In this document: piece after piece, positions 12,007 through 25,226 of the stretch
Layout of the letters: each line of letters starts with the position of its first letter
Numbering within the stretch: the stretch's first letter is position 1
Assembly: GCF_040115645.1 (NCBI RefSeq)
Contig: NW_027096019.1
Span: forward strand, 186,001-250,000
Reading direction: 5' to 3'
From: Euwallacea fornicatus
Lineage: Eukaryota > Arthropoda > Insecta > Coleoptera > Curculionidae
DNA: 64,000 bases
Position numbers and translations under genes: made by a program
Notes under the pieces: model-generated
What the model saw: the letters and a program-made list of their open reading frames with translations, nothing else
The model's database searches: none
Told to the model about the DNA's origin: nothing

Positions 12007-12876
12007 TTGTATCTTGGTGAGTTTTCTAGAAAACGAGTAATTTAGGTGCTCAAACACACATCTTTCGTGACTTTTGAAGTTTTGAACCTCCGTAACTTCG
12101 GCAAATGAGCTCCAAATCGCTTCAAAATTTTACCACAGAATCACCTCAACGAGCTCTTTCACACGACTAAGAAGGCTTCATTGTATCTTGGTGAGTTTTC
12201 GAGAAAACGAGTAATTTATGTGCTCAAACATACTTCTTTCGTGACTTTTCAAGCTTTGAACCTCCGTAACTTCGGCAAATGAGCTCCAACTACCTTCAAA
12301 ATTTGACCACAGAATCACCTCGACGAGTAATTTAACACGACTAATAAGGCTTCATTGTATCTTGGTGAGTTTTCCAGAAAAAGAGTAATTTATGTGCACA
12401 AACATACTTCTTTCGTGACTTTTCAAGTTTTGAACCTACGTAACTTCGGCAAATGAGCTCCAACTACCTTCAAAATTTGACCACAGAATCACCTCGACGA
12501 GTAATTTAACACGACTAATAACGCTTCATTGTATCTTGGTGAGTTTTCGAGAAAACGAGTAATTTATGTGCTCAAACACACATCTTTCGTGACTTTTCAA
12601 GCTTTGAACCTCCGTAACTTCGGCAAATGTGCTTCAAATTGCTTAAAAAATTGATCATAGAATCACCTCGTTGAGCTCTTCATCATGACTCATAAGGCTT
12701 AATTATATCTTGGTGAGTTTTCTAGAAAACGAGTAATTTATGTGCTCAAACACACATCTTTCGTGACTTTTCAAGTTTTGAACCTACGTAACTTCGGCAA
12801 ATGAGCTCAAACTACCTTCAAAATTTGACCACAGAATCACCTCGACGAGCTCTTTAACATGACAAATAAGGCTTCA
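12007..12876 (+). repeat. Five-monomer tandem duplication, copy 2
   Basis: This is an immediate copy of 11137-12006 with the same rare markers (ttaggtgctc and cttttgaag near 12041-12078). It is followed at 12877 by a gtgattt, type A monomer. That is the monomer expected to start a third 21/22-monomer unit, but the series diverges at the next monomer (13051). Confidence 0.94.
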
Positions 12877-15660
12877 TTGTATCTTGGTGAGTTTTCTAGA
12901 AAACGAGTGATTTATGTGCACAAACACACTTCTTTCGAGACTTTTCAAGATTTGAACCTCCGTAACTTCGGCAAATGAGCTCCAAATCGCTTCAAAATTT
13001 TACCACAGAATCACCTCAACGAGCTCTTTCACACGACTAAGAAGGCTTCATTGTATCTTGGTGAGTTTTCCAGAAAAAGAGTAATTTATGTGCACAAACA
13101 TACTTCTTTCGTGACTTTTCAAGTTTTGAACCTACGTAACTTCGGCAAATGAGCTCCAACTACCTTCAAAATTTGACCACAGAATCACCTCGACGAGCTC
13201 TTTAACATGACAAATGAGGCTTCATTGTATCTTGGTGAGTTTTCTAGAAAACGAGTAATTTATGTGCTCAAACACACATCTTTCGTGACTTTTCAAGTTT
13301 TGAACCTACGTAACTTCGGCAAATGAGCTCCAACTACCTTCAAAATTTGACCACAGAATCACCTCGACGAGCTCTTTAACATGACAAATGAGGCTTCATT
13401 GTATCTTGGTGAGTTTTCTAGAAAACGAGTAATTTATGTGCTCAAACACAAATCTTTCGTGACTTTTCAAGTTTTGAACCTACGTAACTTCGGCAAATGA
13501 GCTCCAACTACCTTCAAAATTTGACCACAGAATCACCTCGACGAGCTCTTTAACATGACAAATAAGGCTTCATTGTATCTTGGTGAGTTTTCCAGAAAAC
13601 GAGTAATTTATGTGCACAAACACACTTCTTTCGTGACTTTTCAAGATTTGAACCTCCGTAACTTCGGCAAATGAGCTCCAAATCGCTTCAAAATTTTACC
13701 ACAGAATCACCTCAACGAGCTCTTTCACACGACTAAGAAGGCTTCATTGTATCTTGGTGAGTTTTCCAGAAAACGAGTAATTTATGTGCACAAACACACT
13801 TCTTTCGTGACTTTTCAAGATTTGAACCTCCGTAACTTCGGCAAATGAGCTCCAAATCGCTTCAAAATTTTACCACAGAATCACCTCAACGAGCTCTTTC
13901 ACACGACTAAGAAGGCTTCATTGTATCTTGGTGAGTTTTCCAGAAAACGAGTAATTTATGTGCACAAACACACTTCTTTCGTGACTTTTCAAGATTTGAA
14001 CCTCCGTAACTTCGGCAAATGAGCTCCAACTACCTTCAAAATTTTACCACAGAATCACCTCAACGAGCTCTTTCACACGACTAAGACGGCTTCATTGTAT
14101 CTTGGTGAGTTTTCTAGAAAACGAGTGATTTATGTGCACAAACACACTTCTTTCGTGACTTTTCAAGCTTTGAACCTCCGTAACTTCGGCAAATGTGCTT
14201 CAAATTGCTTAAAAAATTGACCATAGAATCACCTCGTTGAGCTCTTCATCATGACTCATAAGGCTTAATTATATCTTGGTGAGTTTTCTAGAAAACGAGT
14301 AATTTATGTGCTCAAACATACTTCTTTCGTGACTTTTCAAGCTTTGAACCTCAGTAACTTCGGCAAATGAGCTCCAACTACCTTCAAAATTTGACCACAG
14401 AATCACCTCGACGAGCTCTTTCACACGACTAAGACGGCTTCATTGTATCTTGGTGAGTTTTCTAGAAAACGAGTAATTTATGTGCACAAACATACTTCTT
14501 TCGTGACTTTTCAAGTTTTGAACCTCCGTAACTTCGGCAAATGAGCTCCAACTACCTTCAAAGTTTGACCACAGGATCACCTCGACGAGTAATTTAACAC
14601 GACTAATAAGGCTTCATTGTATCTTGGTGAGTTTTCTAGAAAACGAGTAATTTATGTGCTCAAACACACATCTTTCGTGACTTTTCAAGTTTTGAACCTA
14701 CGTAACTTCGGCAAATGAGCTCCAAATCGCTTCAAAATTTTACCACAGAATCACCTCAACGAGCTCTTTCACACGACTAAGAAGGCTTCATTGTATCTTG
14801 GTGAGTTTTCCAGAAAACGAGTAATTTATGTACACAAACACACTTCTTTCGTGACTTTTCAAGATTTGAACCTCCGTAACTTCGGCAAATGAGCTCCAAC
14901 TACCTTCAAAATTTGACCACAGAATCACCTCGACGAGTAATTTAACACGACTAATAAGGCTTCATTGTATCTTGGTGAGTTTTCCAGAAAACGAGTAATT
15001 TATGTGCACAAACACACTTCTTTCGTGACTTTTCAAGCTTTGAACCTCCGTAACTTCGGCAAAGGAGCTCCAAATCGCTTCAAAATTTGACCACAGAATC
15101 ACCTCGACGAGCTCTTTAACATGACTAATAAGGCTTCATTGTATCTTGGTGAGTTTTCTAGAAAACGAGTAATTTATGTGCTCAAACACACATCTTTCGT
15201 GACTTTTCAAGATTTGAACCTCCGTAACTTCGGCAAATGAGCTCCAACTACCTTCAAAATTTGACCACAGAATCACCTCGACGAGCTCTTTAACATGACA
15301 AATAAGTCTTCATTGTATCTTGGTGAGTTTTCCAGAAAACGAGTAATTTATGTGCACAAACACACTTCTTTCGTGACTTTTCAAGATTTGAACCTCCGTA
15401 ACTTCGGCAAATGAGCTCCAACTACCTTCAAAATTTTACCACAGAATCACCTCGACAAGCTCTTTAACATGACTAAGACGGCTTCATTGTATCTTGGTGA
15501 GTTTTCTAGAAAACGAGTAATTTATGTGCTCAAACATACTTCTTTCGTGACTTTTCAAGCTTTGAACCTCCGTAACTTCGGCAAATGAGCTCCAACTACC
15601 TTCAAAATTTGACCACAGAATCACCTCGACGAGCTCTTTAACATGACAAATGAGGCTTCA
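12877..15660 (+). repeat. Sixteen monomers without a clear higher-order unit
   Basis: All 16 monomers keep the 174-bp register, but types A, B, C and D follow no order that I could match over more than a few monomers elsewhere. Rare bases include tttcgagac near 12936, aacctcagt near 14348, gtacacaaac near 14830, aaaggagctcc near 15063, aataagtcttc near 15301 and gacaagctc at 15454. The stretch looks like older or more shuffled array sequence between amplified blocks. Confidence 0.8.
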
Positions 15661-17573
15661 TTATATCTTGGTGAGTTTTCGAGAAAACGAGTAATTTATG
15701 TGCTCAAACATACTTCTTTCGTGACTTTTCAAGCTTTGAACCTCCGTAACTTCGGCAAATGAGCTCCAACTACCTTCAAAATTTGACCACAGAATCACCT
15801 CGACGAGTAATTTAACACGACTAATAAGGCTTCATTGTATCTTGGTGAGTTTTCCAGAAAAAGAGTAATTTATGTGCACAAACACACTTCTTTCGTGACT
15901 TTTCAAGCTTTGAACCTCCGTAACTTCGGCAAATGTGCTTCAAATTGCTTAAAAAATTGATCATAGAATCACCTCGTTGAGCTCTTCATCATGACTCATA
16001 AGGCTTCATTATATCTTGGTGAGTTTTCGAGAAAACGAGTCATTTATGTGCTCAAACATACTTCTTTCGTGACTTTTCAAGCTTTGAACCTCCGTAACTT
16101 CGGCAAATGAGCTCCAACTACCTTCAAAATTTGACCACAGAATCACCTCGACGAGTAATTTAACACGACTAATAAGGCTTCATTGTATCTTGATGAGTTT
16201 TCCAGAAAAAGAGTAATTTATGTGCACAAACATACTTCTTTCGTGACTTTTCAAGTTTTGAACCTACGTAACTTCGGCAAATGAGCTCCAACTACCTTCA
16301 AAATTTGACCACAGAATCACCTCGACGAGCTCTTTAACATTACAAATAAGGCTTCATTGTATCTTGGTGAGTTTTCCAGAAAACGAGTAATTTATGTGCT
16401 CAAACACACATCTTTCATGACTTTTCAAGATTTGAACCTCCGTAACTTCGGCAAATGTGCTTCAAATTCCGTCAAAAATTAATCATAGAATCACCTCAAC
16501 GAGCTCTTTCACACGACTAAGACGGCTTCCTTGTATCTTGGTGAGTTTTCCAGAAAACGAGTAATTTATGTGCACAAACACACTTCTTTCGTGACTTTTC
16601 AAGCTTTGAACCTCCGTAACTTCGGCAAATGAGCTCCAACTACCTTCAAAGTTTGACCACAGGATCACCTCGACGAGTAATTTAACACGACTAATAACGC
16701 TTCATTGTATCTTGGTGAGTTTTCGAGAAAACGAGTAATTTATGTGCTCAAACACACATCTTTCGTGACTTTTCAAGCTTTGAACCTCCGTAACTTCGGC
16801 AAATGTGCTTCAAATTGCTTAAAAAATTGATCATAGAATCACCTCGTTGAGCTCTTCATCATGACTCATAAGGCTTAATTATATCTTGGTGAGTTTTCTA
16901 GAAAACGAGTAATTTATGTGCTCAAACATACTTCTTTCGTGACTTTTCAAGATTTGAACCTCAGTAACTTCGGCAAATGAGCTCCAACTACCTTCAAAAT
17001 TTGACCACAGAATCACCTCGACGAGCTCTTTCACACGACTAAGACGGCTTCATTGTATCTTGGTGAGTTTTCTAGAAAACGAGTAATTTATGTGCACAAA
17101 CATATTTCTTTCGTGACTTTTCAAGTTTTGAACCTCCGTAACTTCGCAAATGAGCTCCAACTACCTTCAAAGTTTGACCACAGGATCACCTCGACGAGTA
17201 ATTTAACACGACTAATAAGGCTTCATTGTATCTTGGTGAGTTTTCTAGAAAACGAATAATTTATGTGCTCAAACACACATCTTTCGTGACTTTTCAAGTT
17301 TTGAACCTACGTAACTTCGGCAAATGAGCTCCAACTACCTTAAAAATTAGACCACAGAATCACCTCGACGAGCTCTTTAACATGACAAATAAGGCTTCAT
17401 TGTATCTTGGTGAGTTTTCTAGAAAACGAGTGATTTATGTGCACAAACACACTTCTTTCGTGACTTTTCAAGATTTGAACCTCCGTAACTTCGGCAAATG
17501 AGCTCCAACTACCTTCAAAATTTTACCACAGAATCACCTCAACGAGCTCTTTCACACGACTAAGAAGGCTTCA
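15661..17573 (+). repeat. Eleven-monomer unit with 1-bp deletion, copy 1
   Basis: This 1913-bp unit matches 18444-20356 at an offset of 2783 bp (16 monomers minus one base). Markers are ttatatc with ttttcgaga, gtcattt near 16039, cttgatgag at 16189, cattacaaat at 16338, the H chimera at 16357 ending ggcttcc, aacctcagt near 16966, the 173-bp monomer at 17053 and aacgaataat near 17253. Copies 1 and 2 share variants, such as aacgaataat and the ttttccaga, aagctttg form of the monomer after H, that copies 3 and 4 lack. Confidence 0.92.
17053..17225 (+). repeat. 173-bp monomer with single-base deletion (1 of 4)
   Basis: The block aacttcggcaaatg reads aacttcgcaaatg here, one g shorter after base 17146. 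The same monomer has catatttc in place of catacttc, a second private marker. The deletion removes the usual in-frame tga, which leaves a 68-codon open frame from the ttg at 17053; I treat that as chance and not as a gene. Confidence 0.97.
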
Positions 17574-18443
17574 TTGTATCTTGGTGAGTTTTCTAGAAAA
17601 CGAGTAATTTATGTGCTCAAACACACATCTTTCGTGACCTTTCAAGATTTGAACCTCCGTAACTTCGGCAAATGTGCTTCAAATTCCGTCAAAAATTGAT
17701 CATAGAATCACCTCGTTGAGCTCTTCATCATGACTAATAAGGCTTCATTGTATCTTGATGAGTTTTCCAGAAAAAGAGTAATTTATGTGCACAAACATAC
17801 TTCTTTCGTGACTTTTCAAGTTTTGAACCTACGTAACTTCGGCAAATGAGCTCCAACTACCTTCAAAATTTGACCACAGAATCACCTCGACGAGTAATTT
17901 CACACGACTAAGAAGGCTTCATTGTATCTTGGCGAGTTTTCTAGAAAACGAGTGATTTATGTGCACAAACACACTTCTTTCGTGACTTTTCAAGATTTGA
18001 ACCTCCGTAACTTCGGCAAATGAGCTCCAACTACCTTCAAAATTTGACCACAGAATCACCTCGACGAGCTCTTTAACATGACAAATGAGGCTTCATTGTA
18101 CCTTGGTGAGTTTTCTAGAAAACGAGTAATTTATGTGCTCAAACACACATCTTTCGTGACTTTTCAAGTTTTGAACCTACGTAACTTCGGCAAATGAGCT
18201 CCAACTACCTTCAAAATTTTACCACAGAATCACCTCAACGAGCTCTTTCACACGACTAAGACGGCTTCATTGTATCTTGGTGAGTTTTCTAGAAAACGAG
18301 TAATTTATGTGCACAAACACACTTCTTTCGTGACTTTTCAAGCTTTGAACCTCCGTAACTTCGGCAAATGTGCTTCAAATTGCTTAAAAAATTGATCATA
18401 GAATCACCTCGTTGAGCTCTTCATCATGACTCATAAGGCTTCA
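17574..18443 (+). repeat. Five-monomer linker between deletion-bearing units
   Basis: These five monomers separate copies 1 and 2. They include a gacctttc, type E monomer ending gactaataagg, another cttgatgag monomer (17748) not followed by H, a cttggcgag monomer near 17928, a ttgtacc monomer and a type D monomer. The isolated cttgatgag monomer shows that this linker was assembled from pieces of the same HOR. Confidence 0.82.
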
Positions 18444-20356
18444 TTATATCTTGGTGAGTTTTCGAGAAAACGAGTAATTTATGTGCTCAAACATACTTCT
18501 TTCGTGACTTTTCAAGCTTTGAACCTCCGTAACTTCGGCAAATGAGCTCCAACTACCTTCAAAATTTGACCACAGAATCACCTCGACGAGTAATTTAACA
18601 CGACTAATAAGGCTTCATTGTATCTTGGTGAGTTTTCCAGAAAAAGAGTAATTTATGTGCACAAACACACTTCTTTCGTGACTTTTCAAGCTTTGAACCT
18701 CCGTAACTTCGGCAAATGTGCTTCAAATTGCTTAAAAAATTGATCATAGAATCACCTCGTTGAGCTCTTCATCATGACTCATAAGGCTTCATTATATCTT
18801 GGTGAGTTTTCGAGAAAACGAGTCATTTATGTGCTCAAACATACTTCTTTCGTGACTTTTCAAGCTTTGAACCTCCGTAACTTCGGCAAATGAGCTCCAA
18901 CTACCTTCAAAATTTGACCACAGAATCACCTCGACGAGTAATTTAACACGACTAATAAGGCTTCATTGTATCTTGATGAGTTTTCCAGAAAAAGAGTAAT
19001 TTATGTGCACAAACATACTTCTTTCGTGACTTTTCAAGTTTTGAACCTACGTAACTTCGGCAAATGAGCTCCAACTACCTTCAAAATTTGACCACAGAAT
19101 CACCTCGACGAGCTCTTTAACATTACAAATAAGGCTTCATTGTATCTTGGTGAGTTTTCCAGAAAACGAGTAATTTATGTGCTCAAACACACATCTTTCA
19201 TGACTTTTCAAGATTTGAACCTCCGTAACTTCGGCAAATGTGCTTCAAATTCCGTCAAAAATTAATCATAGAATCACCTCAACGAGCTCTTTCACACGAC
19301 TAAGACGGCTTCCTTGTATCTTGGTGAGTTTTCCAGAAAACGAGTAATTTATGTGCACAAACACACTTCTTTCGTGACTTTTCAAGCTTTGAACCTCCGT
19401 AACTTCGGCAAATGAGCTCCAACTACCTTCAAAGTTTGACCACAGGATCACCTCGACGAGTAATTTAACACGACTAATAACGCTTCATTGTATCTTGGTG
19501 AGTTTTCGAGAAAACGAGTAATTTATGTGCTCAAACACACATCTTTCGTGACTTTTCAAGCTTTGAACCTCCGTAACTTCGGCAAATGTGCTTCAAATTG
19601 CTTAAAAAATTGATCATAGAATCACCTCGTTGAGCTCTTCATCATGACTCATAAGGCTTAATTATATCTTGGTGAGTTTTCTAGAAAACGAGTAATTTAT
19701 GTGCTCAAACATACTTCTTTCGTGACTTTTCAAGATTTGAACCTCAGTAACTTCGGCAAATGAGCTCCAACTACCTTCAAAATTTGACCACAGAATCACC
19801 TCGACGAGCTCTTTCACACGACTAAGACGGCTTCATTGTATCTTGGTGAGTTTTCTAGAAAACGAGTAATTTATGTGCACAAACATATTTCTTTCGTGAC
19901 TTTTCAAGTTTTGAACCTCCGTAACTTCGCAAATGAGCTCCAACTACCTTCAAAGTTTGACCACAGGATCACCTCGACGAGTAATTTAACACGACTAATA
20001 AGGCTTCATTGTATCTTGGTGAGTTTTCTAGAAAACGAATAATTTATGTGCTCAAACACACATCTTTCGTGACTTTTCAAGTTTTGAACCTACGTAACTT
20101 CGGCAAATGAGCTCCAACTACCTTAAAAATTAGACCACAGAATCACCTCGACGAGCTCTTTAACATGACAAATAAGGCTTCATTGTATCTTGGTGAGTTT
20201 TCTAGAAAACGAGTGATTTATGTGCACAAACACACTTCTTTCGTGACTTTTCAAGATTTGAACCTCCGTAACTTCGGCAAATGAGCTCCAACTACCTTCA
20301 AAATTTTACCACAGAATCACCTCAACGAGCTCTTTCACACGACTAAGAAGGCTTCA
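18444..20356 (+). repeat. Eleven-monomer unit with 1-bp deletion, copy 2
   Basis: This unit matches 15661-17573 with all the same rare markers, including gtcattt, cttgatgag, cattacaaat, ggcttcc, the 173-bp monomer at 19836 and aacgaataat near 20036. I noticed no base difference from copy 1. It is followed by a gtacacaaac monomer (20357) that copy 1 lacks, so one unit has gained or lost that monomer. Confidence 0.92.
19836..20008 (+). repeat. 173-bp monomer with single-base deletion (2 of 4)
   Basis: It carries the same deleted g (aacttcgcaaatg) and the same catatttc marker as 17053-17225, 2783 bp away, so it is a duplicate of that monomer rather than a second mutation. Confidence 0.97.
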
Positions 20357-21400
20357 TTGTATCTTGGTGAGTTTTCCAGAAAACGAGTAATTTATGTACA
20401 CAAACACACTTCTTTCGTGACTTTTCAAGATTTGAACCTCCGTAACTTCGGCAAATGAGCTCCAACTACCTTCAAAATTTTACCACAGAATCACCTCAAC
20501 GAGCTCTTTCACACGACTAAGAAGGCTTCATTGTATCTTGGTGAGTTTTCTAGAAAACGAGTAATTTATGTGCTCAAACACACATCTTTCGTGACCTTTC
20601 AAGATTTGAACCTCCGTAACTTCGGCAAATGTGCTTCAAATTCCGTCAAAAATTGATCATAGAATCACCTCGTTGAGCTCTTCATCATGACTCATAAGGC
20701 TTCATTATATCTTGGTGAGTTTTTTAGAAAACGAGTAATTTATGTGCTCAAACATACTTCTTTCGTGACTTTTCAAGCTTTGAACCTCCGTAACTTCGGC
20801 AAATGAGCTCCAACTACCTTCAAAATTTGACCACAGAATCACCTCGACGAGTAATTTAACACGACTAATAAGGCTTCATTGTATCTTGGTGAGTTTTCCA
20901 GAAAAAGAGTAATTTATGTGCACAAACATACTTCTTTCGTGACTTTTCAAGTTTTGAACCTACGTAACTTCGGCAAATGAGCTCCAACTACCTTCAAAAT
21001 TTGACCACAGAATCACCTCGACGAGCTCTTTAACATGACAAATGAGGCTTCATTGTATCTTGGTGAGTTTTCTAGAAAACGAGTAATTTATGTGCTCAAA
21101 CACACATCTTTCGTGACTTTTCAAGATTTGAACCTCCGTAACTTCGGCAAATGAGCTCCAACTACCTTCAAAATTTGACCACAGAATCACCTCGACGAGC
21201 TCTTTCACACGACTAAGACGGCTTCATTGTATCTTGGTGAGTTTTCTAGAAAACGAGTAATTTATGTGCTCAAACACACATCTTTCGTGACTTTTCAAGA
21301 TTTGAACCTCCGTAACTTCGGCAAATGAGCTCCAACTACCTTCAAAATTTGACCACAGAATCACCTCGACGAGTAATTTAACACGACTAATAAGGCTTCA
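20357..21400 (+). repeat. Six-monomer linker before the tandem 11-mers
   Basis: The series is: gtacacaaac, type A; gacctttc, type E; ttatatc with ttttttaga; the aaaaag variant; and two ttttctaga monomers. The same series reappears with small changes in the 25-41 kb HOR family, for example at 33753-34274, so this is the earliest trace of that family in the window. Confidence 0.82.
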
Positions 21401-23313
21401 TTGTATCTTGATGAGTTTTCCAGAAAAAGAGTAATTTATGTGCACAAACATACTTCTTTCGTGACTTTTCAAGTTTTGAACCTACGTAACTTCGGCAAAT
21501 GAGCTCCAACTACCTTCAAAATTTGACCACAGAATCACCTCGACGAGCTCTTTAACATTACAAATAAGGCTTCATTGTATCTTGGTGAGTTTTCCAGAAA
21601 ACGAGTAATTTATGTGCTCAAACACACATCTTTCATGACTTTTCAAGATTTGAACCTCCGTAACTTCGGCAAATGTGCTTCAAATTCCGTCAAAAATTAA
21701 TCATAGAATCACCTCAACGAGCTCTTTCACACGACTAAGACGGCTTCCTTGTATCTTGGTGAGTTTTCTAGAAAACGAGTAATTTATGTGCACAAACATA
21801 CTTCTTTCGTGACTTTTCAAGATTTGAACCTACGTAACTTCGGCAAATGAGCTCCAACTACCTTCAAAGTTTGACCACAGGATCACCTCGACGAGTAATT
21901 TAACACGACTAATAACGCTTCATTGTATCTTGGTGAGTTTTCGAGAAAACGAGTAATTTATGTGCTCAAACACACATCTTTCGTGACTTTTCAAGCTTTG
22001 AACCTCCGTAACTTCGGCAAATGTGCTTCAAATTGCTTAAAAAATTGATCATAGAATCACCTCGTTGAGCTCTTCATCATGACTCATAAGGCTTAATTAT
22101 ATCTTGGTGAGTTTTCTAGAAAACGAGTAATTTATGTGCTCAAACATACTTCTTTCGTGACTTTTCAAGATTTGAACCTCAGTAACTTCGGCAAATGAGC
22201 TCCAACTACCTTCAAAATTTGACCACAGAATCACCTCGACGAGCTCTTTCACACGACTAAGACGGCTTCATTGTATCTTGGTGAGTTTTCTAGAAAACGA
22301 GTAATTTATGTGCACAAACATATTTCTTTCGTGACTTTTCAAGTTTTGAACCTCCGTAACTTCGCAAATGAGCTCCAACTACCTTCAAAGTTTGACCACA
22401 GGATCACCTCGACGAGTAATTTAACACGACTAATAAGGCTTCATTGTATCTTGGTGAGTTTTCTAGAAAACGAGTAATTTATGTGCTCAAACACACATCT
22501 TTCGTGACTTTTCAAGTTTTGAACCTACGTAACTTCGGCAAATGAGCTCCAACTACCTTAAAAATTAGACCACAGAATCACCTCGACGAGCTCTTTAACA
22601 TGACAAATAAGGCTTCATTGTATCTTGGTGAGTTTTCTAGAAAACGAGTGATTTATGTGCACAAACACACTTCTTTCGTGACTTTTCAAGATTTGAACCT
22701 CCGTAACTTCGGCAAATGAGCTCCAACTACCTTCAAAATTTTACCACAGAATCACCTCAACGAGCTCTTTCACACGACTAAGAAGGCTTCATTGTATCTT
22801 GGTGAGTTTTCCAGAAAACGAGTAATTTATGTACACAAACACACTTCTTTCGTGACTTTTCAAGATTTGAACCTCCGTAACTTCGGCAAATGAGCTCCAA
22901 CTACCTTCAAAATTTTACCACAGAATCACCTCAACGAGCTCTTTCACACGACTAAGAAGGCTTCATTGTATCTTGGTGAGTTTTCTAGAAAACGAGTAAT
23001 TTATGTGCTCAAACACACATCTTTCGTGACCTTTCAAGATTTGAACCTCCGTAACTTCGGCAAATTTGCTTCAAATTCCGTCAAAAATTGATCATAGAAT
23101 CACCTCGTTGAGCTCTTCATCATGACTCAGAAGGCTTCATTGTATCTTGGTGAGTTTTCCAGAAAACGAGTAATTTATGTGCACAAACACACTTCTTTCG
23201 TGACTTTTCAAGCTTTGAACCTCCGTAACTTCGGCAAATGAGCTCCAACTACCTTCAAAATTTGACCACAGAATCACCTCGACGAGTAATTTAACACGAC
23301 TAATAAGGCTTCA
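21401..23313 (+). repeat. Eleven-monomer unit with 1-bp deletion, copy 3
   Basis: This 1913-bp unit is followed head to tail by copy 4 at 23314. It begins at the cttgatgag monomer and contains H (21575), the 173-bp monomer (22271), the ccttaaaaattag monomer (22444), gtgattt, gtacacaaac and the gacctttc monomer with aaatttgcttc. After H it carries the ttttctaga, catactt, aagatttg, cctacgt form instead of the form in copies 1 and 2, and aacgagtaat instead of aacgaataat. Confidence 0.93.
22271..22443 (+). repeat. 173-bp monomer with single-base deletion (3 of 4)
   Basis: It carries the same deletion and catatttc marker, 2435 bp from the previous copy. The following monomer has aacgagtaat rather than aacgaataat, separating this copy and the next from the first two. 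Confidence 0.97.
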
Positions 23314-25226
23314 TTGTATCTTGATGAGTTTTCCAGAAAAAGAGTAATTTATGTGCACAAACATACTTCTTTCGTGACTTTTCAAGTTTTGAACCTACGT
23401 AACTTCGGCAAATGAGCTCCAACTACCTTCAAAATTTGACCACAGAATCACCTCGACGAGCTCTTTAACATTACAAATAAGGCTTCATTGTATCTTGGTG
23501 AGTTTTCCAGAAAACGAGTAATTTATGTGCTCAAACACACATCTTTCATGACTTTTCAAGATTTGAACCTCCGTAACTTCGGCAAATGTGCTTCAAATTC
23601 CGTCAAAAATTAATCATAGAATCACCTCAACGAGCTCTTTCACACGACTAAGACGGCTTCCTTGTATCTTGGTGAGTTTTCTAGAAAACGAGTAATTTAT
23701 GTGCACAAACATACTTCTTTCGTGACTTTTCAAGATTTGAACCTACGTAACTTCGGCAAATGAGCTCCAACTACCTTCAAAGTTTGACCACAGGATCACC
23801 TCGACGAGTAATTTAACACGACTAATAACGCTTCATTGTATCTTGGTGAGTTTTCGAGAAAACGAGTAATTTATGTGCTCAAACACACATCTTTCGTGAC
23901 TTTTCAAGCTTTGAACCTCCGTAACTTCGGCAAATGTGCTTCAAATTGCTTAAAAAATTGATCATAGAATCACCTCGTTGAGCTCTTCATCATGACTCAT
24001 AAGGCTTAATTATATCTTGGTGAGTTTTCTAGAAAACGAGTAATTTATGTGCTCAAACATACTTCTTTCGTGACTTTTCAAGATTTGAACCTCAGTAACT
24101 TCGGCAAATGAGCTCCAACTACCTTCAAAATTTGACCACAGAATCACCTCGACGAGCTCTTTCACACGACTAAGACGGCTTCATTGTATCTTGGTGAGTT
24201 TTCTAGAAAACGAGTAATTTATGTGCACAAACATATTTCTTTCGTGACTTTTCAAGTTTTGAACCTCCGTAACTTCGCAAATGAGCTCCAACTACCTTCA
24301 AAGTTTGACCACAGGATCACCTCGACGAGTAATTTAACACGACTAATAAGGCTTCATTGTATCTTGGTGAGTTTTCTAGAAAACGAGTAATTTATGTGCT
24401 CAAACACACATCTTTCGTGACTTTTCAAGTTTTGAACCTACGTAACTTCGGCAAATGAGCTCCAACTACCTTAAAAATTAGACCACAGAATCACCTCGAC
24501 GAGCTCTTTAACATGACAAATAAGGCTTCATTGTATCTTGGTGAGTTTTCTAGAAAACGAGTGATTTATGTGCACAAACACACTTCTTTCGTGACTTTTC
24601 AAGATTTGAACCTCCGTAACTTCGGCAAATGAGCTCCAACTACCTTCAAAATTTTACCACAGAATCACCTCAACGAGCTCTTTCACACGACTAAGAAGGC
24701 TTCATTGTATCTTGGTGAGTTTTCCAGAAAACGAGTAATTTATGTACACAAACACACTTCTTTCGTGACTTTTCAAGATTTGAACCTCCGTAACTTCGGC
24801 AAATGAGCTCCAACTACCTTCAAAATTTTACCACAGAATCACCTCAACGAGCTCTTTCACACGACTAAGAAGGCTTCATTGTATCTTGGTGAGTTTTCTA
24901 GAAAACGAGTAATTTATGTGCTCAAACACACATCTTTCGTGACCTTTCAAGATTTGAACCTCCGTAACTTCGGCAAATTTGCTTCAAATTCCGTCAAAAA
25001 TTGATCATAGAATCACCTCGTTGAGCTCTTCATCATGACTCAGAAGGCTTCATTGTATCTTGGTGAGTTTTCCAGAAAACGAGTAATTTATGTGCACAAA
25101 CACACTTCTTTCGTGACTTTTCAAGCTTTGAACCTCCGTAACTTCGGCAAATGAGCTCCAACTACCTTCAAAATTTGACCACAGAATCACCTCGACGAGT
25201 AATTTAACACGACTAATAAGGCTTCA
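23314..25226 (+). repeat. Eleven-monomer unit with 1-bp deletion, copy 4
   Basis: This is the head-to-tail copy of 21401-23313, including cttgatgag, cattacaaat, H at 23488, the 173-bp monomer at 24184 and aaatttgcttc near 24976. I noticed no base differences. The next monomer (25227) has cttggtgag rather than cttgatgag, so the unit ends there. Confidence 0.93.
24184..24356 (+). repeat. 173-bp monomer with single-base deletion (4 of 4)
   Basis: It carries the same deletion and catatttc marker, 1913 bp from the previous copy. It is the last occurrence. In the related series at 26271-26618 the monomers on either side are adjacent and this monomer is absent. Confidence 0.97.

Noticed and set aside
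16483..16668. 61-codon minus-strand open frame, repeated at 19266-19451
   Set aside because: It arises where the H monomer is followed by a type C monomer and the usual stops happen to be missing. The two copies are identical because the unit was duplicated. Nothing supports translation.
17053..17259. 68-codon open frame starting at ttg, repeated at 19836, 22271 and 24184
   Set aside because: It exists only because the 1-bp deletion in these monomers shifts past the usual tga. It starts at a non-ATG codon in the middle of satellite, has no ribosome-binding or splice context and no recognisable domain, and is the only such frame in about 368 repeats.
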